A stretch of 64,000 bases of DNA, from positions 41,133,942 through 41,197,941 of the forward strand of contig NC_065542.1 in NCBI RefSeq assembly GCF_932294415.1. Direction: 5' to 3'. The position numbers and the translations under genes were made by a program. This stretch comes from Quercus robur (Eukaryota; Streptophyta; Magnoliopsida; Fagales; Fagaceae). Shown piece by piece: positions 49,856-60,100 of this stretch; within the stretch, counting starts at the first letter, position 1; each line of letters starts with the position of its first letter. Under the pieces are notes generated by a model that made no database searches, was not told the origin of the DNA, and saw only the letters and a list, made by a program, of their open reading frames with translations.

Positions 49856-50146
49856 AAGAACTTTCACGTCTGTTCGATATCAATTGTATCAATTGGTTTG
49901 GTTTTTCCTGTTCTATGTTAGTATAATATATAAGAGATATGGCAAGTTAGTTGGTGTTGGATTTCTATTCTGTTTGTAGGGGTTCTAGGTTTTTTTTCCG
50001 CCAATAATTGTGTTTTGATTAATGAAATTTATAATTCATCCAAAAAAGTCAAACAAAAAAAAAAAAAGAGAGATATGGTAAGATCACACCAATTATTCTC
50101 CAAACAACTTGCTCTTTAATAAATGTACGTAATAAATTAACATACT
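49856..50146. other. Short intergenic stretch
   Basis: Between the retroelement and the oxygenase pseudogene I see only AT-rich DNA with an A-run (50055-50068). Confidence 0.5.
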
Positions 50147-50444
50147 TTAATCTTGGATCTTATATGCTTCAAGAGGTGGAACTCTGTTATGAGTGTCTGC
50201 TATATAGGTTCTATGAAAATCTTTGTACACAAAATCTCTGTACAGTGGACTGTTACTTAGAAGCACTTTCGCAGGTTCAATGCGGCAATTGTTGGAAGGA
50301 TGGATGAAGCTGGTAACTGTTGTCCGTGCAACTTTTTTGTTCGTCACAACTGTGTGGTCAGCACTGCTTAGCTTCCCATTTGCTAATAACCTACACTCAT
50401 AATCACAAATTTGTGATCAGAAATCAATCAAGGAATATATGGTG

Positions 50445-50617
50445 TTAGAGATATATTAGTCTAATAATATAAGTCTAAGCCTTAGTCTACTAGAATCTAA
50501 ATTAATTATTCACTAACTATAATTAATAGATCTACGGTAAAAGTAGTAAACTTGACTCGCACTTTTTATAAATTTTGGAAGGCTTAGATCTATATTATTG
50601 GGCTATTATATCTCTAA
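50445..50617. repeat. MITE in intron of oxygenase pseudogene
   Basis: 173 bp with inverted ends of about 37 bp, beginning TTAGAGATATATTAGTCTAA and ending in the near-complement with ...GGCTATTATATCTCTAA. Related sequence may occur near 4110. The target duplication is unclear. Confidence 0.6.
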
Positions 50618-51210
50618 TGCTATCGCATCAAAGAAATTATAAATTTTTGTCAGAGACTCACAAGTACCCAGAAGAAACAGAGGCCGAACTTTTCAAATAA
50701 ACTAGAAACATAATGTTGATGGTAAATTAAAGAGAGAGTAGCATTGATCTTAATTTCATTTTTATCGTCTTCTCAAAATAACAATCTAGGACTAGGACAA
50801 AGACGTCACATAGCATAGGCCACTCAAAGCACACTTTATTTGGAAAAGCTGACTTTGCATTGCACCAATAACTTTCAAACCTGAAAATTGAATAAGTTTT
50901 TCTTAACTTCTTTTCATTTTTTTTTTCTGTCTTTTTCGTCAATTTTTCTCCTTCTCTCTTATGCTATATGGAGGCATGTGGTAGATTGAACACTTAACAG
51001 GGCGAATGAAAACCATGATCTTAATTTCATTATATCCTCTTTCAAAATCAACCTACTAAATTTTAGAAGGTACTAGTATTTTATGCACATGTAATGTACA
51101 ACTTAATTAATTAAGAATAATAATAATAATAATAATAATAAAAGAGAAGAAAATTATTTTTAGTTACACGAGGAATGCACTTTATGATAGTATTTTATTT
51201 ATTTATTTAA

Positions 51211-51470
51211 GAGAAAATTACACTTTTCCTCCCAAACTATCACCCGGATTATGTGAAACCAATTTTGGTATAATTTCATCTTTTAATTTTAGGTGTAAGG
51301 ATCCAGCTCAATCAATTGGTCCAGAAGTCACATGCAAGCAATTTCGGTTAAACTTAACACCAAAATAGAAGAGAGGGAGTTAAGTGAGTTTTAAAATTTT
51401 GGGGTCAATTGTGCGTTTTTGGGTAAAGTGAAATCATGATGACAAGTTAGGGTGGAAAAATATAATTCAC
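51211..51470. repeat. Second MITE in the same intron
   Basis: About 260 bp with inverted ends: left TTACACTTTTCCTCCCAAAC, right the near-complement GTTAGGGTGGAAAAATATAA. The interior has no ORF. Confidence 0.6.
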
Positions 51471-52419
51471 CATTTCTTAAACATATAATAGTTTTTTTTT
51501 TTTAACTATTTTTTGCGGAAATTTTGGCAATTCAATTTCACTTGAAACAGATATGTTAATCATTTTAATGTGTCACATAACATCAAGAGAAAGAAAAAAT
51601 AATAATAATAATAATGAAAAAAATATAATAAAAACAAGAGGTGCACTTGGTGCATATACAATTGTAAGACGCAACTTTTATTTTAAAGTATATTTTATTA
51701 TATGATTTGGATATAAGTTTATATATGATATATATATATATATATAATATATATATAATTTTATTTGTAATTTCTTTACTGAGGAGAATTATATGAATAC
51801 TTATCACATAATTTCAGACTCTAATATAGTATACCTGGAGGTTTCATAATTTCACATGGAAGTGTTTTTTTTAGATGATTTTTAATCACAACTTATGTAA
51901 ATTTTTTGTTACTTTTAGTTAATAATAACTCATTGAAGATGCAAATTGAAATGATTTTAAAAGTTAATGGTTTTAGTTATAAAAAAATTTTAATTTTAGA
52001 GTTTAATTTGAAACCACCCAAAACTATAAGGAAAATATGTAATTTTTCAAAATCTTTGATGAAGAGTAGTTAGTTGGCCTAGAGTGTAGGCACTTAGTGC
52101 AACCATGACATTTAAAACCAAACTTTCATGATATGAAATATGATACCAGGGCTTGTTGAAAAAAATGGGCAATTAAATGTATAAAAAAAAAAAAAGAATA
52201 AGAAATAGGGACATACATGTAACATGTGGCCTACATTAACCACAAGTGCATGAGGGAGAGGCTCAATTGCAAACCATTGTCCATCTTTTAAGACTTGTAG
52301 CCCATGCGATTCCCCTTGGAGAAGAAAGGTTATGACTTATGAGGTTAACAAACATCACTATGTTTAGGCAATCCCAAGGTCAGACTCGGATCCGGGCAAG
52401 AAGGGTAGTGATTTATAGC

Positions 52420-52989
52420 TGATGACGTTGAAAATTGTCACCAATGGGTCACACCGTACTCGCGACTCGAATCGAACCTGCACGACAAGAACAATCGACG
52501 GACGTCCTTCACAGAGCACCGGTGTGGTGCCGGCCAAAGGTTCTCCGACGGTCAAGTTAGAATTATTCTTGTTTTACTTAGAGCGTTAGAGAGGGTCAAT
52601 TAAAGCGTACCTCGATTACTGTGGGTATTAGACCTTTTATAGTGATAGAGGGTTGACTTTTCCTTTTTGGTTTTCACATCTTTTCAATGTGGGACTCTAG
52701 TCCCAATTCTTCTAAGCGTGGTGAGCAAGGATTCCCGTTTCCGAATCATGGGCCCTTATTGGGCCTGTCAGCGATGGACCTTCAACGCGCGTGGGATAGC
52801 CCTTGCACAGGCCCAACAGTCCCAACCCGTCAGGCCCGTTCAGGTGGGCCCTTAAGAACGGCCGTCAGGCCCGTTCAGGCGGGCCCGTCAATCAGGGCCG
52901 TCATGCCCGTTCAGGTGGGCCCGTCAAGCAGGGACGTCATGCCCGTCCAGGTGGGCCCGTCATGTATTCCGCATTTCTAACCGTCTTCA
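52420..52989 (-). repeat. Young gypsy element, 3' LTR (570 bp)
   Basis: TGATGACG ... CCGTCTTCA on the plus strand. It contains about 3.5 tandem copies of a 36-bp unit (CCCGTCA..CAGG.CGTCATGCCC type) at 52824-52968. It differs from the right LTR near 52742-52744 (two bases) and 52810 (one base). Confidence 0.95.
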
Positions 52990-53006
52990 GTTGCCCCCTT
53001 CACCCC
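52990..53006 (-). other. Polypurine tract of young gypsy element
   Basis: On the minus strand the bases before the 3' LTR read GGGGTGAAGGGGGCAAC, directly followed by TGAAGACGG of the LTR. Confidence 0.7.
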
Positions 53007-53297
53007 AATGGTCCGCCAGTTTTTAGGATATAGGATCAATGGGGTGACGATCCTAAAGTGAGGGTATGACGGGTATTTTTACGACGGAAGGAGGCTCATG
53101 TGATGGGGAGTTTAAAGTTGTCATAACGGGTTTGACGGATCAACACAAGATAGGATGACGGTTCAAATGAGGAGTCCGTCGATTACACCAATTACAAACA
53201 GGCTGTACGAAGGTAATTAATGCCGATGACACGTGTTGCAAGCTGATTGGACCTTGTCTCGGATCGAAGCGACGCTTCGACTTCCGTGCATCTCTCT

Positions 53298-53305
53298 TAT
53301 AAATA
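53298..53305 (+). promoter_or_regulatory. TATA box of antisense gene
   Basis: TATAAATA in a CT-rich context (TCTCTTATAAATAATGG), pointing away from the 3' LTR. It would give a start near 53330, about 130 bases before the 5' UTR intron. Confidence 0.55.
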
Positions 53306-53460
53306 ATGGAGAGATTCCTCTCATTTCTTCAGATTCAGTAGAAATCAAGCTGTCAGAGCTCACCCGTCACCCTTGTCAGAGCGTACCCGTCGTAATTTGC
53401 TGATCCGTTCATTTACCTTAGTCGTCAACGCCATCCTTCGTCACTTCGTTGGCAAAACTG

Positions 53461-53567
53461 GTAAGTCCTCTTCTTAAAACTAATACTTGTTTTAATTTTC
53501 CTTACAATCCACATCCGTTATAGACACATAGACCGTCAGAGTCTTAGGCTCTTGTCATTTCGTGTAG
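53461..53567 (+). other. 5' UTR intron of antisense gene
   Basis: Donor CTG|GTAAGTCC and acceptor TTTCGTGTAG|GAA enclose 107 bases that end three bases before the ATG at 53571. The donor is near-consensus. Confidence 0.55.
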
Positions 53568-53570
53568 GAA

Positions 53571-54400
53571 ATGTCTAGTGCGTCGAGTAATCAGTCAGTT
53601 ATTCGTGACGGGGTGGATTACGAGGAAGTATATCCGTCCAGTCAACGAGAACAAGGTAGTCCAGATGATAGTAGTCCGTCCACATCTTCCTCGTCCTCAA
53701 CATATGAGGATCTGGAGGTGGTTGATCCAGACGAGGGACCTGGTGTTGGTGAGGATCAAGTTGTCAGATCCGTCATTGGTGCTGATGGGCTTAGGAAGTT
53801 CGTCATGCTACCAGAGTGGACGGTGAATTTCTTCACGTCCGTTATCAAGGAAAAGCACTTTAAGACATTTAGAGATAATTACCAACTTCCAGAGAATGTT
53901 ACGATCCGTCTACCCTACAAATCAGAGAGGTGTTACTATGACGGGGTAGAGGGAGTCGGGGTGTATGAGCAAATGTTGAAGGTCGGACTTAGATTTCCAT
54001 TGAGTTCGCTTCACCGTTTGCTCCTCCGTCAGCTGGGGTTATCTGTGAACCAGATTTCCCCTAACGCTTGGAGAGTTTTTATAGCGATGGAGGTACTGTA
54101 CGGTGCCATGTCCAACGGAGAAAGGAGGCTGACGGTTAGGGAGTTTTTCCACTACTACCGTTCGGACGAGATTGACAAATCCAGGGGGATTTATAGCTTC
54201 GTCCCTAGGAGTCCGTTGCTGAAAGTAATCTATGATACGCCGGACTCAAATAGGGATTGGAAGAGTCGGTTCTTCTTCCTAGAAGGCGACGGTTGGATGG
54301 GTCGTCCTGGGGAGACAGATTTCATGCCCGTCGACACTACTTGGGGCATATTGGATCCGTCTAGTATGGACTATCCTCCAAACTCTAACATTACTAAGTT

Positions 54401-54438
<38 letters not shown>

Positions 54439-55780
54439 AATATAATCTAACCGTCCTCTTTCTTCTTTTGCAGTTAGACGACGGCCCCAAATTGACCTTG
54501 AGGAGTTTGCTTTCATTGAGAAAATCCTTAAAAAGACCAAGCCGGAGGAAAGGACTTGGGCGAAGCTGGTAACACTAAATACCATTCACTGGTATTGCGA
54601 CGGACCGGAACCTACAGCGGCTGCCGTCAAGTACGAAACACAGATAAGGAGACGTAAGTTCGTCACCCTTTAGTTAAAGAAATTGTGCATCTTATTTTTT
54701 GTTAATTAACTCCCCCGTCCACGTTTCAGAGATGGACGATGCCAAGAGAAGAGCCTTGATTCGGTCAAAGGCTGCAAAGAAGACTGCTGACGACACTCCT
54801 CCTGCGACGGGCCCAAGCAATCCGTCTGCTAAGCGGAAGACTCAGCCCAAAGCGGACCGTCAGGCCAAGAAGGCCAAAGTGTCTCTAGATCCCGTCGTGG
54901 GACTCATGGCGGAGCCTCCGAAGACGGTCACTCCAACCAAGCACGGGGTTGGCAAGGGTTTGATGAAAGGCCCGTCGAAGGTTGACGAGAAGCCGCCCGT
55001 CCTTCTTCGAGAGGATTCTAAGCATGCCTTAGAACAGATTTCCTCCATCATCTCGGCGGAGGATTATGAAGACTTAGGCAACCACTCGACGGAGGCCATG
55101 GGGGAGACGGGCCTGTTTGCCATCACACAGGTAAGATAGTTCGTCTACTATTCAAATGCAACTTAAATCATCTGTCGAAAGTTTGTTTTATAACTGTTGT
55201 GATTTTTCAGGCAATGGTCATGATGAAGGGGCTGATGGGACGGTGCCTCAGCCAAGAGACGGCTTTGGATCGTGTACGGGCCAAGGCGGAGAAGACGGAG
55301 GAGGAACTCCTCCAACTGCGAAACTGGAGACCTAAAATAGAGAAAAAGCTTGAGCTGTCGGAGAAGGCAAGGAAGAGCCTTGAACAGACGACGGAGGAGG
55401 CAAAGAAGGCTCTAGAGAGCAAGGACAAAGAGATAGCCGAGCTGAAGAACGAAGTCCGTCAGGCTAAGGACGCGGCGGTCCGTGAATACCGTGACTCCGA
55501 CGCCCTAATCACTGAGCTGGGCGATTCTTTCCATCAGGGCTTCATGGATGCCCTCCGTCAAGTCAGGCAAGCTTATCCAGACGTGGACCCTTCCAAGTTC
55601 AAAGTTGAAGACCCGGTCCAGTCATCCGTCGTGCCTGTTGCCTCTGAGGATACAGACGACCTCTTTGATGTCGACGACGCCGTTGTTGACGGGGCGCCTG
55701 CACCAGCAAAAGATGACCAAGCTGAGGCTGACACGGAGACAGTTCCACAGCCCGTCGATAATGCGGACAAGGCTCAGTAG
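53571..55780 (+). CDS. Spliced antisense ORF of young gypsy element (plant transposon domain)
   Basis: On the strand opposite gag-pol, four exons (53571-54397, 54478-54653, 54730-55130, 55211-55780) join in phase to 657 codons. The introns are GT-AG. The first acceptor must be the second of two nearby AGs (CAGTTAG), since the first gives an immediate stop. The protein has an acidic/serine-rich N terminus, then a domain at about residues 80-230 (LRFPLSSLHRLLLRQLGL; SPNAWRVFI; WKSRFFFLEG) matching 'putative gypsy-type transposon' proteins. A basic, lysine-rich segment with NLS character lies near residue 360 (KRKTQPKADRQAKKAK), and a long coiled coil near 480-575 (ELLQLRNWRPKIEKKLELSE). Antisense extra ORFs are known in Tat elements, but their function is unknown. 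It is not a transposase or polymerase by any motif I can see. Confidence 0.8.
54400..54437. repeat. Poly-T tract in intron 1 of antisense gene
   Basis: About 35 T residues, broken by one C, immediately after the 5' splice site. It may vary in length between copies. Confidence 0.9.
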
Positions 55781-56079
55781 AAGGATTTTTATTTTTATTT
55801 TATTATTTTTCTTTTTGGAACAATTCTCATCTGTTGTTGATGATGTGTAAACATTGCCGTTTAATGGCCTATTTTGTTAAATGAATCCGTGCACTTCATT
55901 TTATATGTTTTGAATTTTGTCGTTGCTTGACCTGTTTACATCCGCTTGCGTATGAGTATGTTTTTGATCTTAAAAACTTATTCTTTGCAAGACCTGTGGA
56001 ATGCTCCGTCCATCTTTTTGATACTACTTTGTTATGTAAGATGATTAGTCCGTCTTCTTTGCTTCATCTTAATTCCGTC

Positions 56080-56915
56080 CACGTTGTGGACGATCCGTCC
56101 AACCTGTGAACTTTAAGTGGTCATTTTGTGGACTAAGTTATCCCCATTTAGTATAGTCCGTCCACCTTATGGTGATCGTCCTTGTAGGATGATCCGTCCA
56201 TCTTGTGGACTTAAGGTGGACTTGAAGTGGTCGTCCATGCAGGATGATCTGTCCATCTTGTGGACATAAAGCGATCGTCCTTGCAGAATGGTCCGTCCAG
56301 CTCGTGGACTTATATTTTTCATCCGTCCATCTTGTGGACTTAAGGTTATCATCCGTGTAGGATGATCCGTCCACCTTGTGGACTTAAGGTTGTCATCCCT
56401 GTGGGATGATCCGTCCACCTTGTGGACTTAGGGTGATCGTCCTTGTAGGATGATCCGTCCATATTGTGGACTTCATATTGTATCCGTCCATCTTGTGGAC
56501 TTTAAGGTTATCATCCCTGTAGGATGCTCCGTCCATTTTGTGGACTTAGGGTGATCGTCCCTGTAGGAATATCCGTCCATCTTGTGGACTTAAGGTTATC
56601 ATCCATGTAGGATGATCCGTCCACCTTGCGGACTTAGGGTGATCGTCCACGTAGGACGATCCGTCCATCTTGTGGACTTCATAGTTTATCCGTCCATCTT
56701 GTGGACTTAAGGTTATCATCCCTGTTGGATGATCCGTCCACCTTGTGGACTTAGGGTGATCGTCCTTGTAGGACGATCCGTCCATCTTGTGGACTTCATA
56801 GTGCATCCGTCCATCTTGTGGACTTTATTTTCTGCTCGTCCATCTTGTGGACTTATGGTTATCACCCCTGTAGGATGATCCGTCCACCTTGTGGACTTCA
56901 TTTTGTTTCCGTTAA
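56080..56915. repeat. Tandem array of ~41-bp units in young gypsy element
   Basis: About 19-20 imperfect units built on GATCCGTCCACCTTGTGGAC, alternating with GGTTATCATCC or GGTGATCGTCC arms. Each unit contains a short palindrome (GTCCACCTTGTGGAC type), so strands can fold into serial hairpins. It lies between the antisense gene's stop and the end of pol. Reading frames in it are repeat artefacts. Confidence 0.9.
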
Positions 56916-57118
56916 CTTTGTGGACAATCGCAATGACATACATTCAAGTAGAAGATCAAAATTGCATCTGACTATAGAAATGCGTAAAGGAAAAGTGCCT
57001 GCCCCCTTGGGCTTAAAAAAGGCACGTCAATATTGTAGCAAAAATATAGTTAAACAGTTGAAAGAAAAGTTAATAATGCCAAAAAGTCTTAAAAGAAAAA
57101 CTGGTTGTCGTGTCGCTA

Positions 57119-60100
57119 TCACTGGTAGTATTTCCTCAAGTGCTCGGCATTCCACGGATGTGGTAGCTTTTCTCCGTCTATTGTCTCCAGGTGGTATGTC
57201 CCTTTCCTTTTCCACGACGTAACTCTGTAGGGTCCTTCCCAGTTGGGGCCTAGTTTTCCCTGTGTAGGGTCTCTAGTTGTACCCATGGCCCTCCTGAGTA
57301 CGAGGTCTCCTACTTGGAAGCTTCTTTGTCGGACCCGGGAGTTGAAATGTCTGGACATGCGATCCTGGTATCTAGCGATCCTCTGCTCTGCTGCCGACCT
57401 GACCTCATCTATAAGGTCCAGCTGTAGCCTCATGGATTTGTCATTCCTTCCCTCGTCGTGGTTGTGAACCCTGTAGCTTGTGAGCCCAACTTCCGCTGGG
57501 ATGACTGCCTCGCTCCCGTATGTCAGTCGAAACGGTGTCTCTCCTGTCGGAGTCCTCGCCGTTGTCCTATATGCCCACAGTATGCTTGGCAGTTCTTCTG
57601 GCCATATGCCCTTTGCCCCCTCGAGCCGAGTCTTGATAATCTTTAGCAGGGATCGGTTTGTGACCTCAACCTGACCGTTAGCCTGAGGATGGGCGGGGGA
57701 CGAGTAGTGGTTTTTTATTCCTAGCTGTGAGCAGAAATCACGGAAGGGGCCGTTATCGAACTGCCTCCCATTATCTGAGACAAGGACTCTAGGAATACCA
57801 AACCTACATACTATGTTCCGCCAGACAAAACTTCTAATGTTCTTTTCTGTAATGGTGGCCAAGGCTTCCACTTCTACCCATTTCGTGAAGTAGTCAATGC
57901 CCACTACCAAGAACTTTAGCTGCCTTATCGCCGTTGGGAAAGGTCCCATGATGTCCAGTCCCCACTGAGCGAACGGCCATGGAGCCGTTATGGGGGTTAG
58001 CTCTTCAGCTGGCTGTCCGATAAAATTGCTGAACCTCTGGCATTTGTCGCATCTTTTAACGTAAGACTCAGCATCCTTTTGCATGGTCGGCCAGTAATAC
58101 CAAGCTCGTAACAGTTTGTGCACCAACGACCGCGATCCAGAATGATTCCCGCATATTCCTTCGTGTACTTCCCTCATCACGTAGTCTGCCTCTTCAACCC
58201 CGAGACATCTTAGGTAAGGACGGGAGAAACCTCTCTTGTAAAGAATGTCTTTTATCAAGACGAACCTTGCCGCTCGGACTTTTAACTTTCTCGCTGCCTC
58301 CTTTTCTTCAGGCAATATCCCGTCCTTTAGGTATGAAGTTATCTGCGTAGTCCAGTTTCTTTCGGAGCGTATCTCCTGCATGTTGTCGGGGTCTATTAGC
58401 GGAAAGATTTGAACAAAGGAAAGCACATTACCCGGTGTTATCATATGTTCTGCTGAAGCGGCTTTGGCTAGCCGATCAGCGGGCTCATTGTCTCCCCTGG
58501 GGATCTGGACGAATATTGCTTTTAGCCCGTCGACTCTAGCCCTCACTTGATCAAGATATCTCTTCAACCTTTCCCCTTTGCATTCATAATCTCCGTTTAC
58601 TTGATTGGTCACGACTTGAGAGTCGCAATGCACGACCACACTTTCAGCTCCGGCAGCTTTGGCTAGGTCGAGTCCTGCTGCTACCGCTTCGTATTCTGCT
58701 TCATTGTTGGTAATGGGGAAGTCGAGACGGACCATAGATTCAATCTCGTCTCCTTCAGGTGACAGCAATACTATGCCGGCTCCTCCAACTCGCTTATTGG
58801 ATGATCCGTCGGTGTAGATGTTCCACTGGGGGGGTTCTTCTGCCCCTTTGTCCGCGTCATGCGTAAATTCTGCTATGAAGTCGGCTACAGCTTGTCCTTT
58901 AATGGCCACACGTGGACGGTATTTGATGTCAAACTCACTCAATTCTATCGCCCACAGCGTCAGTCGACCCGCGGCCTCAGGATTACTTAGTGCCCTTCGC
59001 AAGGGCTTGTCGGTCATGACGTTCACGGTATGGGCTTGAAAGTAGGGCTTGAGCTTGCGAGCCGCCGTGACCAACGCAAAAGCGAGTTTCTCAATAGGTT
59101 GGTATCTTTCCTCGGCACCGCGGAGCGCCCGGCTGGCGTAGTACACGGGCTTCTGTGCCCTGTCCTCCTCTCTGATTAAGGCCGCACTGACGGCCACAGT
59201 GGAGACGGCCAAATAGAGGAAGAGCTCTTCACCTGGTTGCGAGGGGCTCAGTAGAGGTGGTGAAGATAGATAGGTTTTTAACTCCTCGAATGCTCGTTGA
59301 CACTCGTCCGTCCATTCGAATGACTTTTTCAATGTTCGGAAGAAAGGTAAACATTTGTCCGTCGCTCTCGACACGAATCTATTCAATGCCGCTACCTTGC
59401 CGTTAAGGCTCTGTACTTCCTTCACGTTTCTCGGGGGGGCCATCTCCATTATGGCTCGGATTTTGTCCGGGTTAGCTTCAATCCCCCTTTGAGATACCAT
59501 GAATCCTAGGAATTTTCCTGCCGTTACGCCAAACGCGCACTTTCCTGGATTGAGCTTCATGTTGTAGGATCGAAGTGTGCCGAATGTTTCCTTGAGATCT
59601 TCCAAGTGGTCTTCCTCCTTCCGGCTCTTCACCAGCATGTCGTCGACATAAACTTGGACATTCCTCCCGATTTGCTGTGCGAACATCTTGTTCATTAGTC
59701 TCTGGTATGTTGCCCCTGCATTCTTCAGACCAAATGGCATTACTTTGTAACAGAAGAGACCTTGACTGGTTACAAACGAAGTCTTCTCCTGGTCGTCCTC
59801 GTGCATGCGGATCTGGTTATAACCCGAGAAAGCATCCATGAAGCTTAGCAATTGGTGTTGAGCCGTCGAGTCCACTAGGATGTCGACCCTTGGAAGGGGA
59901 TAGCTATCTTTGGGGCATGCTTTGTTAAGATCGGTGAAGTCCACGCACATCCGCCATTTGCCACTCGTTTTCTTCACCATTACCACATTCGCCAGCCAAT
60001 CGGGGTAGTAGACTTCCCTGATGAAGCTTGCATCTTGGAGTTTGCGGACCTCTTCCGCTATTGCTTGGTCTCGTTCCGGGGCGAATACTCTCTTCTTTTG

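Noticed and set aside
54474-54572. Read-through of antisense exon 1 across the poly-T tract to a 333-codon ORF
   Set aside because: The extension translates the T tract into a phenylalanine run. The spliced alternative restores a credible frame and all downstream phases.
56080-56915. Regularly spaced repeats reminiscent of a CRISPR array
   Set aside because: The units are contiguous and imperfect, with no unique spacers, inside a plant retrotransposon.
56138-56943. Overlapping minus-strand ORFs rich in TRWTDHP-type repeats
   Set aside because: They lie wholly in the ~41-bp tandem array and run through every unit. They are translations of a DNA repeat, not proteins.
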